From the NCBI GenBank assembly GCA_963971575.1, contig OZ020620.1:37897992-37961991 (forward strand): DNA of 64,000 nucleotides, in the 5' to 3' direction. The DNA is from Liopterus haemorrhoidalis. Taxonomy: Eukaryota > Arthropoda > Insecta > Coleoptera > Dytiscidae. Positions 1 through 11,230 of this stretch are shown here, piece by piece. A program made the position numbers and the translations under genes. Numbering within the stretch: the stretch's first letter is position 1; every line of letters starts with the position of its first letter. The notes under the pieces were generated by a model. The model ran no database searches. It saw nothing but the letters and a program-made list of their open reading frames with translations, and was not told the origin of the DNA.

Positions 1-930
1 ACATTTATTCTGCACTATTTGTAGTTGATTGTACTTGGTTATACTAATGTTGCTCCAAATCGGACAAGCATAAGTGAAAATAGGTCTTATTATTAATTTG
101 TAAATAAGTAATTTATTTTTTAAGTTTATTTTTGAATTTCTGCTAATAAGTGGAAACACATTACACATTACTCCTATGGCTTTGTCACAGACGGATTTTA
201 TATGTTCGTTGAATGTTAGACCTTTATCCATTATGACTCCCAGATATTTTATTTTATTTTTATAAACTAAGTTATTACCGTTTATGGATATGTTAGGGAT
301 TTCGGGTGGTCTACGTTTTGTAAAGACAATTGTTTCCGTTTTTGATTTATTTATTTTAATTTTCCATTTTTCAAAGAATTTGCTTATCTTTTCAATACTT
401 TGTTTGAGCCGGTTATTGATGGTATCTAGCCTGTATGAGGAGCAGTACAGAGCAGCATCGTCTGCGTACAGGGCTATGTTTACATTTTTTATTATTGGGA
501 TGTCACTGATAAAAAGGTTAAATAGGACAGGTGATAAAACGCTCCCTTGGGGTATCTCTGCGGCAATTCTTTTAATATTTGAGTTATGCCCATCTATTGT
601 TACAAAAAATTGTCGATCTGTTAGGAATGAATGTATAATTTTTATTAAATATTCTGGAAATTTATGTTTAATTAATTTAAATATGAGTCCATTTTTTCAA
701 ACTGTATCGAAAGCCTTTTCTATGTCTAGTAAGGCAACTCCAGTGTATTTATTTATGTTGAAGTTATGTGTTATGAAATCAGTAAGTCTACCCAATTGTT
801 GAACTGTAGAGTGATTATTTTTGAATCCAAATTGTTCATTTGGTATTATATTGTTAGGTAATATATGATCGTTTAATCGACGTAGAATAATTTTTTCAGC
901 TAATGAGCTTATCTTTCGTTCATGTATTAC
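1..930 (-). pseudogene. Non-LTR retrotransposon reverse transcriptase fragment, runs off window
   Basis: The minus strand reads as one frame of about 300 codons through the reverse transcriptase core of a LINE. It shows QFGFKNNHST, then LLDIEKAFDTV, then IPQGSVLSPVLFNLFISD near 550, then LYADDAALYC near 460 (the catalytic YADD), then KYLGVIMDKGLTFNEHI. One in-frame TGA (about 697) directly follows DTV, so the copy is broken. The 5' side ends around 905-930, where similarity stops, and the 3' side leaves the window at base 1. The open frame on the plus strand at 284-802 is its shadow. The clade looks Jockey/CR1-like, but this is inferred from motif style only. Confidence 0.88.
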
Positions 931-2528
931 AATTTACTAATATAGAATCTGCAATTTTTTTTGCGGATAAGTGCATTCCGTATATATTATAAATAAATAT
1001 AATTATAATGATCGTCTTGAAGTATCTGTATTTCCTAATGTAATGTGTAAATTTGCCGTCCATGTGGTGTGCTGAGATGTGTTTTCCGATGCCATATGTG
1101 ACAGTCGCCAGTCTCAGCCGTGGGAACTGACAGAGCACATATAGTCAAACAATTATATCCCATTACTGACTGGTGCGGCATGCTACGGTTGTCTCTCTGT
1201 CCACTATCGACATTGAATTATTAGCCCTGATCTTACTATTTATAAGTGCAGCCCGTATTTATGACTAATTGACCAATGGACTACACTACACCATTCAAAC
1301 AAATACATCAAGTGAGATTTATAACTTTTAAAATTGATTTTACTGATAAATTGTAACGAATATATAGATTAATGTTTCTATTGTTTCCAAATATCGTTGT
1401 CCATTAGAAATCTTACATGGTCAACAATACTGTTACTATACGGCAGGGATTAGCTACCTTTTCGCAAAGGGCAGCCTTAATGGCTAGCTTATACAATCTG
1501 CTAAAATAAATATTTTTTGTTGCTAATTAAACCGGCTAGAACAATAAATAATTCCTGTTTGAACGAAGACTATACAAAATCCCATATTAGGTAAGTAAGT
1601 TTTAAAACAAATAACATTGTTGAAATAAAACTTTGCCATTGACTAATGGCAATGGATTTTAATTTTTCAAATCGCCAAAGTGTAAGGTTTTTGAAAATAA
1701 TTTTTTGTTATACTAATTTTTAATTATATTTTCTAAAAGTAAAACGTAAATGGTGCATAAAAAAGTAAATATTGCTTTTAAAACATAATTTTCTACTATT
1801 TTATATTTTTTTAAAATCAAAAATAAAATAGGGGTCCGGTTTTGGGCACTTTCCTCTACACATCTACGTAATTTTGTATATAGCACCCATTCATAATGAA
1901 CACGTACAAAATACTAACAAATTTTGATATTCAGTGATATTATGTACACGTCTGCGAATATGTACCTCGCATTATATGCGAGCTTTTAAAGCATAAGCTT
2001 TTAAAGAAACAGTAGAATATTATGTAAAATGCAGAATATTATCATTTATATAAAGCCATCGGCGAGTAAAATGGATGTGTCCTATTTATATAACTGAAGC
2101 ACACTTTTAAGAACAAACACTTAAACATCATCTTAAATGAGAACTTTTATAGCACGAACATATTACGCCAGTAATTAAAGTCTCATAAGTCAGCATGCAG
2201 AGAGGAGGCACTTATTACACTCGTCCAGCTAAATAATCAACCTACAACACATATCACATGATAGTGATTGTCCAGATGGTCGTCACAAGATCACGGTCGC
2301 TCGACCTATTTCATTTGGTTTTCATCGAGTGCGGCTGTGCCACAGTCTGTCATATGAATCATTATATTTAACAAACAGCTGATAAATTCATTATATTACT
2401 TAAAATTCCTTTCCTAGTCGTGTGGGGCCCTCAACAGAACAAGGTTTGCAAAAGCAAAGAACTCAAAATTGAACCACACAAAAAACCAAATTAGCACCAG
2501 TTTTTGTTTTTTTGCTTGCAATTTATTA
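931..2528. other. AT-rich stretch without recognised feature
   Basis: About 1.6 kb with no frame that resembles a known protein and no clear terminal repeats. It includes ordinary A- and T-rich runs. Confidence 0.5.
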
Positions 2529-3666
2529 CGGATTTGTAGAGCCCTGCGCGGATAAGCTTTTCTGTATCCACATCCGATCCGCATCCGCACATCCATGATC
2601 CGCATCCGATCCGCATCCGCAGCTTTTGTAAATAACAAATCCGCATCCGATCCGCATCCGCAAAAATATCCGCACTATCCGCACTACAGGTTTTGCTGTC
2701 AGTTTGGAAAGAACTAACATATTTCGCCTGTTTAGGTAATCTCTGCTCTAAAACGCTACTGAAAATTTTTGGATTTACCAGCTTATTTATTACTAACCTA
2801 ACTTAAGGGACCCCAAAAGTTTTAAGGCATAGATGCGCTAATAACTTATTTAAATCTAGAGAGAGATAACAATTTTGGGGGGCCTAAGCGTTCTTTTTCG
2901 TAGGGAGTAAGTGGCGTGCTGCTTTTTTTAATATTGAATTTAAAAAAAAAAATCAGAAAAGTTACTTGATAGAAGGTGTTTCATATTTTTAGGATCAAGT
3001 AATTCTCTTACGCCATTTCGCGCATGGCGTTGCAACTTTTTCAAATAGCAACATGTGTCATTTTTCAAATTTTTATGATCTGCAAGACTTTTTACTTCGG
3101 GTACTTAAAAAAATTGGCAGGTTACATAATAAAATTTTCGAGAAAAAATTATGTAGGTAAATTTTGGTATTTAAATAAAACTTACTAATCAGTTTTATGT
3201 AAAAAAAAAACCTTTATCAGATTTAAAAGCCAGAATTAGAGCAGAGGTAGGAAGAATTACGTCGAAAGTGTACCAGGAAACTTTTGTCCAAAATATTATT
3301 TTCTATGATATATTCAATAATAAAAAGAAAGTTAAGTTGATTGTCTCAACTCAGTCTTGATCATGGACAATTGTCTTAATAAAAATAACATAAAGTGAGA
3401 TTGAATGCTACAAAATATCATGTATATACAGACAACCGAAAATAACCGAGGACTGCGTTGTCAGAACACAATTGCTTGTTTCTCCGAAAGTAACCGAAGA
3501 TTTAATGTTCACGCGGATATTGCGGATAAGCGGATATGACATTTAATCCGCATCCGATCCGCATCCGCATGGTTTAAATGATAATTTATCCGCATCCGCA
3601 GAAAAGTTGCGGATATCCGCGGATAATCCGCGGATACCCGCGGATTTGCAGGGCTCTACGGATTTG
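2529..3666. mobile_element. hAT-like non-autonomous DNA transposon with 8-bp TSD
   Basis: The element proper is 2537-3658 (1122 bp). Perfect 8-bp direct repeats CGGATTTG flank it at 2529-2536 and 3659-3666. Its ends are inverted copies of TAGAGCCCTGC. Subterminal regions on both sides are packed with short repeats of ATCCGCATCCG and GCGGATA type (2555-2690 and 3515-3650), the arrangement used as transposase binding sites in hAT elements. An 8-bp duplication with short TIRs is the hAT hallmark. No transposase frame is visible. A short plus-strand stretch at about 3215-3320 reads like DLKARIRAEVGRITSKVYQ and recalls the C-terminal end of IS630/Tc1-type transposases, perhaps a captured relic. 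Confidence 0.88.
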
Positions 3667-4055
3667 GTATCTTAAGGTTCGATTTTACTAAGAAAATTTT
3701 CTAGCTACTCGCTGGGAAATGTGCTGCTCCCAAACTCGATGTAATAACGCTGGGTAGTAATATTGCTTCTCAAGATGTGACACTGGAAATAAGAGATAGA
3801 ATGAGGGATATCCAAGGGCAAGAAAGAAGCGAGAGCCTAACAAATTCCAGATATAACGGCAAATATGTAAAGACTTGGACGACACAAATACCAGAGTACC
3901 TAAAAACAAAAATGAACGGAGATAAGAAGAAAATAATAGCGAGATTTAGGTGCGGAAATGAGGAAAGGGAAAACGAATACTGGAGAAAGGATGAACAAAG
4001 AATATGCAGGTTGTGTGGAGAGGAAAGAGAAACCATAGAGCACATACTGAAGAAT

Positions 4056-4986
4056 AGGGGATCCGCATAAAATTTGTATTTCCTTAAAACTACATTATTT
4101 TGATATGTTAATGTTAGTTATGTCACCTAACAAAACAAAAATTACATTTTAATTAATATTATAGCCAAATTTTTGAATTAAAATATTGTAAATTTGAAAT
4201 AAGCCGACCACGGAGCGAAGGTTGTCGAGTAAAACGACTGAGTATGACGTCAAACGATAGGGGTTTCACATCACAGATACAGCTACAACATAATCTTTAC
4301 ACATGTGTGTATTGTATTGTTCGAGAGTTTTGTATTTGTTTTTAAGCAATTTTTCACGCATTTATTATTAAAATGGCAGATAAAGATTTTGTTAGGGCTC
4401 AGAGTGATAATTTACCCAACATTGATGCATTTATGCTCATGGAATATATGAAAAATAATTAATGCTACAGTGCTGAGGAAATACGTGGTGTCAAAGTAAT
4501 TTTTATTTTATATTCTATAACTTTATGTAAACAAACGCTGCAACTCTGTAAAATGTAAATATTTATGTAATTTAGATGTCAGAATTTTACTACATTGTTT
4601 ACATGAAGTTACAAAACGTTAGAGGCATAATTGAAATACTGCAATATAAGTTATCTATTTTAATATAAAATTTAATTCGGTAAACATGTATAAATTGTTT
4701 TTATAGAATTAAACTTTATTTTAACTAAAATCACTCTAACTTTACATAACCTATGAAAGTTATACAAACAAATAAGTTCACAACAGACTATGTACGCCGG
4801 TAAGCTAGTAGTGTCATACGTCAGTTAGAAGGGGTATGACGTCACACGTCGTTTTCGCGCGCTACATACATTTATGATTTTTTAAGCCTTCAAATTACAA
4901 AAAAAATAAAATAAAAACTGTTTTTTATGTTTGTATGCAACAAGAGGAATATAATAAAAAATAAAAAAAAATCATGCCTATCCCCT
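4056..4986. mobile_element. TIR element (931 bp) inserted in the LINE zinc knuckle
   Basis: The ends are inverted: AGGGGATCCGCAT at the left and its near-complement (AGGGGATAGGCAT read from the right), 11 of 13 matching. The flanking dinucleotide AT (4054-4055 and 4987-4988) restores the interrupted reading frame if taken as the target duplication. TA (4055-4056 and 4986-4987) is the alternative and would be Tc1/mariner-like, but it leaves a frameshift. Inner inverted motifs include AAAACGAC and TATGACGTCA near 4230-4255 and 4836-4856. A short frame at 4373-4495 may be the first exon of the parent's gene. Superfamily unassigned. Confidence 0.75.
4373..4495 (+). pseudogene. Short exon-like remnant inside the TIR element
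   Basis: An ATG at 4373 opens MADKDFVRAQSDNLPNIDAF and continues for 29 codons to a TAA at 4460-4462. The same frame then continues with CYSAEEIRGVK to about 4495. From memory the peptide resembles the N-terminus of uncharacterised, transposon-linked insect proteins that carry a SWIM-type zinc finger further on. I cannot verify this here. If right, the host element is a deletion derivative of that larger transposon. It could also be chance. Confidence 0.4.
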
Positions 4987-5120
4987 ATTGCGGAGAAATG
5001 AAATATAAAGAAGAGACAAGAAAAGATGTGCTGTGTGATTCAGGCCAAGGATGGACATGGATGGAAGAGGTCCTGGAGAGAAGAAAGAATTTGAAGCAAA
5101 GATACCCTAGTTGGTAAAAA

Positions 5121-6055
5121 AAAAACAAAACAATATTGTTGCAGTTCCAGTTCATTTTAAATAAAAATAATAAAAGCAAAACTGCAATTAGATAACAATG
5201 TGAATCTTTTTACAAATATATGTTTAACCTTCTTCTTCTTCTCCTCAAGTATGCTATCACATGTAGTACATTTTCTTGAAAATGTGACTTACTTCACTAT
5301 GATTTTGACCGCCAAAGTAACAACACTGTCTAGCGGTATCATCAAGTATTCAATATCTGCATCAATGAAGTTGCAGTATTACAGTTAATAAATTTCATTT
5401 ATTAGTCCTTAATTAATTTTAATTGCTTAAAATGTAGCGTGTGTAGTGTGGGAAAGAAACTGGCGATACTCTTCAGTGACATGAAATTATTTATTATTGC
5501 TGTGCAAATTTACTGAGCGAAACTCAAGTAAATTAGCATCAGCCACTAAACAGGTTTATGCAAATTGAAAGTGTTAACTATTCTGAACCAGTTTAATCAA
5601 ATTTATAATTATAGTTTATTCATGAAATAGTTTATAGTTTATTTTATGTTGTTTCAATTTTATATCTTAGATTACAATAAGGTAGAGCATTAAATTATAA
5701 TAGAATTCAACAAAACTGTCACAGCATCTTAATAACATAGTTTATTAAACTTGTAATAAAAAAGACACAAATAAAATACCCTCGTAAGATCGTAATTATT
5801 AGCATTTTAAAAGTTGAAATTGAAAGATTGCTTCAAAGACCACGGTCTTGATCCATACTGAACCAATCCCTGTAAATTTGAAGATCTGTGCTTCATAAAT
5901 GACGAGATCTGGTTCACTACAAGGCCTATACCTACACGCGAAGTATTTTTATTTTTATCTTTAGGCACATGTTAGTAGGCACAACGAAAAACTAATCCTG
6001 ATGGATATACCTATTCCGTTGCGGAACGAAAAGCTTGGACCTTGGGATCCAAAAA
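5121..6055. other. No recognised feature
   Basis: AT-rich sequence. The short frames at 4985-5179 and 5200-5388 have no recognisable protein content. Confidence 0.45.
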
Positions 6056-6056
6056 A

Positions 6057-6110
6057 ACCAGTGGCGAAGAGAGACCTCCGCTAGACTTGCCCTCCCATAA
6101 AAAAATAATA
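6057..6110 (+). repeat. Short dispersed repeat ending in an A-rich tail
   Basis: A unit beginning CCAGTGGCGAAG and ending in CTTGCCCTCCCATAAAA, followed by an A-rich run. Two further units occur head-to-tail at about 51613-51702. Class unknown. Confidence 0.6.
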
Positions 6111-8141
6111 ATTAAAAAAAATATTTTTTAAAAAAATTAAATTTAAAAAAAAAGAAAAACTGTTGTCAGATAAAATTTTTACTTTATATAATAAATATAG
6201 GAAAATTCTAATGACTAGTTTACTGACAAATTAACAAATTAATTTGGATATAGCAAGTTTTGGAACAACATATTGGATTCAAATAGTTTTTAAATCAAAA
6301 GAGATACATATAAGTACTTTTCGGCATATTTATTTTAAAAAGTGATATATCAAATTATTATTATTATTATTACAACTAAGAGCAGAAGTCATAAGACTTG
6401 TATAGCTCTAAATACTGTACAATTATGAGTATGTGCAAAAACAAAATACATATACAAAAAGTAAACAAAGTAACTAAAAGTTAAACTAAACCTTAATAGT
6501 AAACTTAGACTAAAAAAAGAAAAAAAAAGAAATAAAAAATTTATTGTCCAATGGCTAAATATAAATCCAAATTGTTCTTAAAATTGTTCACACTAGTCGA
6601 AGACATAACATATTCAGGTAGATTATTCCAAAGTTTAAAAATACGGTTAATTAAAAAATTAGAACGCACATTTTTTTTAAAAATCTCATGTTTTAACTTA
6701 AAAATATGTCCACGCAGACGGCTATCACTACTGAGGGGGAAAAGATGCGATACATCGCACTTAAAATCGCCACGCACTATTTTAAAAAACGTAATGATGT
6801 CACCTCTCAGCCTGCGATGTTCTAAAGATGTTAATCTCAAAATTGCTAATCTGTTATCGTAGCACAAATGTCTAATCACTGGACACAACTTTGTAGCACG
6901 CCGTTGAACCTTCTCCATTAAGTTTATATCCCTTCTTAAAGACGGAGACCAAACTGACACAGCAAACTCCAAATGAGGTCTTACGTATGTAATATACAAT
7001 TTTCGCACTAGTTCCGGTGACGGCTGATAAAAGGATATTGATATCAAGTATAAGACATCCCAGCAAACATTGAACTAACGGCCGAACGCCGGCAAACTGC
7101 TTTTACGCTGGTACATTGCTGGCACCAGAAGTAAGTGCAACGCCAGTATTAATAATGTACTTCACATTTGTATTTCGCACTCTGCCTATACGAAGTACTT
7201 TACCAGCATTTTATAAGCATTCCTTATTTGTATTAATCCAAGGTTATTTCTAGCGGGCCAGTGCTTATGTTTATAACTTTTTTTGAATGTAATAATTTGA
7301 AAAGTCTGACCGTTCTTAGTCATAAAACACCCTAATGGCGTGGCCTTCGAGGGTCGGTACAAGTGATATTCTGTGAGTTCAAGTTGGGACGTGTTGGTGA
7401 ACAGTTTATGTGTATTTGAATAGTTATTGATTGTGAGCATTATACAGTTTTTTATTGTGATTTGTGTGTGTTTTGTTAGATTTAAGGACGTAGTTTACAC
7501 AAACTATTTCATATTAAATTGTTTAATTTTTAGTTTAGTTCAATCATAGTTTTTTCATGTAATAAAATTTTCAATTATTAATAAATCTGATACAAGATTA
7601 TAAATATGTCATTTAAAAAATATAATTTGTCATATTTCATTTTGAATAGTGACATCTTAAATATTTTGTAAATATAATACTAACCTAAAATAATACAAAC
7701 TTAATCCAAAACTGTAAAGCTTTTTTTACAATATAACCAAGTTTCTAAAAGTCAGTAATACACTATAAAAATCACCAAAATAACCAGATCTAGTTTGTTC
7801 TTACAAAAGTGAACAGCTTATAGCATTAATGCTTATAAAATTTGTTTATTGAATTTATTTTAACAAGTATGATTTCTTTAGGTTGGCACTCTTCAAGTCA
7901 GGGGGAAAAGATGTGGTAGATAATACAAGACGAATATTGGCGAAAATTATTAGTCACCCCTTATCTTTAGGATGAAATTGGTTTGACCGAAATGGCAGGA
8001 AACCATTTTCTTAAAATTCTTCATTAAATTAATAAATTAAAGAAACTAATTCCTGTTATTCCTGAAATTATATTTATTTAATATTTATAAATAAATCAAT
8101 AAATTATAACTGTTAATTCAATTTACAATCGGCTAGTTTTA

Positions 8142-8285
8142 CCATCGTTGAATAAATTTATTTAACAACTTAAGTTAACAATATCGCATCATTCTATTGA
8201 CAGCAATGTTAATTTCTTCATTAATAGTTTAAAACCGATGCGATATTGTCAACTTTACTTGTTAAATAAATTTATTCAACGATGG
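8142..8285. repeat. Long hairpin-forming inverted repeat
   Basis: Two 49-bp arms (8142-8190 and 8237-8285) match with three mismatches around a 46-base spacer. The outermost bases are CCATCG and CGATGG. Weaker complementarity continues outward. It may be a small foldback MITE nested in the CCCAG-ended element. Confidence 0.8.
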
Positions 8286-8454
8286 TGAAAATGGCCAAAT
8301 GAGTATTTATTTTGCACCTAACCATTAATTTATTTTAATACTGGGTAAGTACACATATATTACATTTGAAACACTAGAGAGTGGGTATAATATAAGCACT
8401 AGTCTGTCAGAAATAAATCTTGCAACTAATGCGATTATTTTGATACATCAATGG

Positions 8455-8700
8455 GCCAGCTAACGGCCACGGGGACACCGGGGTACTGGCCCAGTGCAAA
8501 ATGCCAGCACTGGACCAATGCGAAATGCCAGCACTGGCCCAGTGCGAAATGCCAGCACTGGCCCATTACTTTCAATGCACTTTACCGTTGCTGGGCCAGC
8601 AACTGATACATCAATGGACCAGCTAAGGGCCACGGGACACCGGGGTACTGGCCCAGTACGAAATGCCAGCACTGGCCCATTACTTTCAATGCCGGCGAGT
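8455..8700. repeat. GC-rich minisatellite of GCCAGCACTGGCCCA units
   Basis: Roughly 24-bp units containing ATGCCAGCACTGGCCCAGT repeat about three times at 8500-8570. A larger block starting TACATCAATGG occurs twice (about 8441 and 8607). Its GC content stands out against the AT-rich surroundings. The open frames on both strands here only read the repeat. Confidence 0.75.
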
Positions 8701-8990
8701 ATGTGCTTTACCAGTACTGGTCCGGATAAAAATGTTTGCTGGGATAGTTAGCCCTTTTCACTGCTTTTAAAACTTGCGAGGACCATTGCATGTCTGAAGT
8801 GACAGTTATTCCAAGATCAATTTGTTCAGTGACTTGTTTAATTGGAACAGTATTTAATTTGTAGCAATATTTAGGATTATTGCAACCGCAATGTAAGACG
8901 GTAGATTTCTGTAGATTGAGAGATAAAAGCCAATCGTTAGACCATAAAAAAATTAAATTAATAATATTTATTACAAAAAAACTATTGTCT

Positions 8991-9234
8991 GGCTAACTTA
9001 AGATGGCCGGTTGCGCAGTAGCCAAAAAATTAGAAGGGGGTCGTCGTTAGTATTCGTGTAGCAGTCGTACAGTCAGTCAAAAATGAATTTTCAGAACACA
9101 TTGGGAAGCGTTCGTGCGTTAAAAAGTCATATTTTTTGCGAATGTACATGGGTGACACAACTTTTGTCTCACTCACTCAAAATACTGTCGTACTCTGCGC
9201 AGTACTGTATCCCACCAGCCAGCTTAAGATAGCC
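8991..9234. mobile_element. Probable MITE (244 bp)
   Basis: The ends GGCTAACTTAAGATGGC and, read from the right, GGCTATCTTAAGCTGGC are inverted partners, and TGCGCAGTA motifs follow on both sides. I cannot define a target duplication, so the superfamily is open. Confidence 0.5.
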
Positions 9235-9690
9235 TAATCATATGGTCTTGATCGGACAACTTTTAAAAATTAAGTATACACAGTTTTGAAGGAACACGAG
9301 TTGTGTATGGAGGCAATTTTGGAACAAATGCCACTTTTCATAGTGAAATAAAATAAAATAATAATAGGATCCCAACACCTAGATAGGTGTATAAGGGGCA
9401 AAGAAGTTATCCATTTCTAGACCGCCGGCTATAGATATGTAAACCACTTGGTCAGTGTGACCTTTCAACCGGTCCTATTTGCTCGGTTGTTATTTCATAG
9501 TTAAATACAGTGTCTATATAAAAAGTTGAGGTGCTAAATATATACTAAATTAGAAGCAAAAGTACAATATAAACAAATAAAGGCGCTAGCATAGATTTTT
9601 TTTTACCCTTTACCGCATAGTGTGCCATATATGGCACATTCCGATTTTTATTTTTTATTTTACTTTTAAAACTGAATCAGAACTTTACTT
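9235..9690. other. No recognised feature
   Basis: AT-rich spacer. I see no coding similarity or terminal repeats here. Confidence 0.4.
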
Positions 9691-9699
9691 CAGGAATGT

Positions 9700-9960
9700 T
9701 ATTATATGCCACATACACAGCAATGGATGCAGTATCTCAAGTAATGGGCTGCAATAGATTTGAGGATATCAAGCGAAATTTGCGCTTCAACGATAACTCG
9801 AATTTAACGAGAATTTATTGAGAAAGGACAACTAGAAGATATGACCTATTCTTTCAAAAATTCGAGAGCAACTGCTTTTAATCCCTAATGAAGAACACCT
9901 AGCAATTGACGAGCAAATAATACGGAATCATTTTCGTTTGTAACATAATGTAGAATCATA
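9700..9960 (+). pseudogene. piggyBac-like transposase relic
   Basis: The plus strand reads VMGCNRFEDIKRNLRFND at about 9740-9795 and, after frame damage, LLLIPNEEHLAIDEQII at about 9875-9930. These match the piggyBac/PGBD pattern of a conserved NRFEEI..LRFND block followed by the DEQ motif that carries a catalytic aspartate. Several stops and a frameshift separate the two blocks, and the rest of the roughly 550-residue protein is missing. The motif TATGGCACA lies on each side (about 9630 and 9970) but I cannot call these termini. Confidence 0.65.
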
Positions 9961-11230
9961 ATGTTCCATGTATGGCACAAACCCTATTTTCATAAAAATT
10001 ATAATTAATATTTTAAATATATTTTTTTAATTAATTTTTTCTATCAATAAGAACCAATTCCTAATGCCCATGGATTATTTCAGTCAAAAATAAAAATTTA
10101 TGCAGTAAGATAGTTCTGAAATTCAATATCTAAATTTTATTCAGGTATTTTTTGATGAAATCTCATAGATCACAAATGATCTACATTAACGAGTAATTTA
10201 AATTTACTGTCGCATATAAAAATGTGAAGAATGTATTATCTTCAAACACTTATCTTTTGAAATCGGTCTTCTTCAGTGTCCGGATTAAGTTATTGTGAAC
10301 TGCTCTTATGTCGGTGATTATATGTTGTGAATGATCTGGGACGTGCGGCCGAATACCGACAAAGGATTCTCTTCTTAATAGAAATGTTTTAAATATTAAT
10401 ACAGGTCAGACACATAAAAACAATTCTCTAGATTTACATAGAAGTCAGATGAACCTTTTGATAGCCAATTGTAAAGTTAAAATTCGAATCGTCTAACCAG
10501 AAGGGATGATTTACTTCAAATAGTCTTCTTTAAACTGTTTTTGAAGTCTCTGATGAATATCAGTTACTTTTTTTGCATATCGTTGAGTTAATCTTCTGCA
10601 TATTTTGTATTCTTGTGGTACTTCCAAATAATTGGTATTAATGCAATGTTAGCAATGCTTCTGATTCGAATAAAATTGCTTGAGCTGTGAATGTTCTGAA
10701 AATATATGCACTGTTGTGAACCGTTCAAGTACATGTTGTATGTATGATAATATATTAACTTTTTAAACTAATTTAAACGAACAAAAACACTAAAAGATTA
10801 TGTTGTAATCTCAGAGCGTGCAAAATCAATTCTTTTATGTACAGCACACGTAGTTATTTCTGAGGTAATTTAGTTTTTGCTTAAAGATCAAAGTCCAGCT
10901 TAAAAAGAATTAAAATGAAACCAGAACTAATTTGGAAAAGAATTCAGAGTTCATTGATGCAATGGAGAATTTCCTGGTTTCATATCAATCGAATCAGTAA
11001 CGCTACAGCGTGTATTGTTATTATATCTTGAATTAAGATATGCATATCGTACAAAAGCCGCACTATAATTATATCTATTTTAACGGGATTGTCTTTCATC
11101 AGTTTTTCCAATAAAAGGAATAGAAATTACTTAATAATTATTTACACATACGAATTATTTGGTTCGAATTTTATAGCGGTATTTGTAATTTGATTTCTAT
11201 CCTGGCGATTTTGAAGATATGGTCGAAGAG
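9961..11230. other. No recognised feature
   Basis: About 1.3 kb of AT-rich sequence without frames or repeats I can interpret. Confidence 0.45.

Larger units (their letters stand above)
3690..5120 (+). pseudogene. LINE ORF2 C-terminus with CCHC knuckle, split by a 931-bp insertion
   Basis: The plus strand at about 3735-4055 encodes a LINE C-terminal region (EIRDRMRDIQGQERSES, IIARFRCGNEERENEYW, RICRLCGEERETIEHILKN). The coding sequence resumes at 4989 (CGEMKYKEETRKDVLCDS ... RRKNLKQRYPSW, stop near 5118). Joined, the two halves restore a zinc knuckle with spacing C-x2-C-x8-H-x4-C, the last cysteine lying on the far side of the insert. This knuckle type follows the RT domain in many insect LINEs. 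The 5' part of the element is absent. Related C-termini occur at 30.2-31.3 kb and 43.3-44.0 kb. Confidence 0.82.
7059..8743. mobile_element. CCCAG-ended TIR element, long copy (1685 bp)
   Basis: Perfect 13-bp inverted ends CCCAGCAAACATT (7059-7071) and its complement (8731-8743), flanked by the dinucleotide AT on each side (7057-7058, 8744-8745). The terminal bases and 2-bp duplication are compatible with a CACTA/EnSpm-type element, but no transposase is visible. Next to both ends lie GC-rich stretches with TGGCC and GCCAGCACTGG motifs. The interior from about 7190 to 8400 is absent from the 372-bp sibling at 33789-34160. It sits inside a LINE RT, so the insertion is younger than that LINE. 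Confidence 0.8.
6357..8955 (-). pseudogene. CR1-like LINE RT 3' end, interrupted by a CCCAG-ended element
   Basis: Minus-strand coding sequence in two parts. The upstream part at about 8748-8955 gives NDWLLSLNLQKSTVLHCG, VTEQIDLGITVTSDMQWSSQ and KAVKRAN. The downstream part at 6541-7058 gives VLYLISISFYQPSPELVRKL, YVRPHLEFAVSVWSPSLRRD, FKLWNNLPEYVMSSTSVNNF, and a stop at 6541. Removing 7059-8743 plus one AT copy joins them in frame (KRAN-Y-VLYLIS). The 3' end (left side) is a short ATT microsatellite tail near 6357-6372, typical of CR1/L2-type LINEs. A second member of the family lies at 39.2-40.2 kb. The catalytic YADD part is missing, so this is a 5'-truncated dead copy. Confidence 0.88.

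Noticed and set aside
284..802. 172-codon plus-strand open frame
   Set aside because: It is the antisense shadow of the minus-strand RT, whose motifs are in the right order.
7186..7440. 84-codon minus-strand frame inside the CCCAG-ended element
   Set aside because: Might be an exon of a lost transposase, but no motif supports it.
8460..8751. Open frames on both strands with repeated STGPVRNA-like peptides
   Set aside because: They read a GC-rich minisatellite inside a DNA transposon; no coding signal beyond the repeat.
10548..10580. CTGATGA motif considered as a hammerhead core
   Set aside because: No GAAA box follows at stem II distance and no stem I partner is visible.
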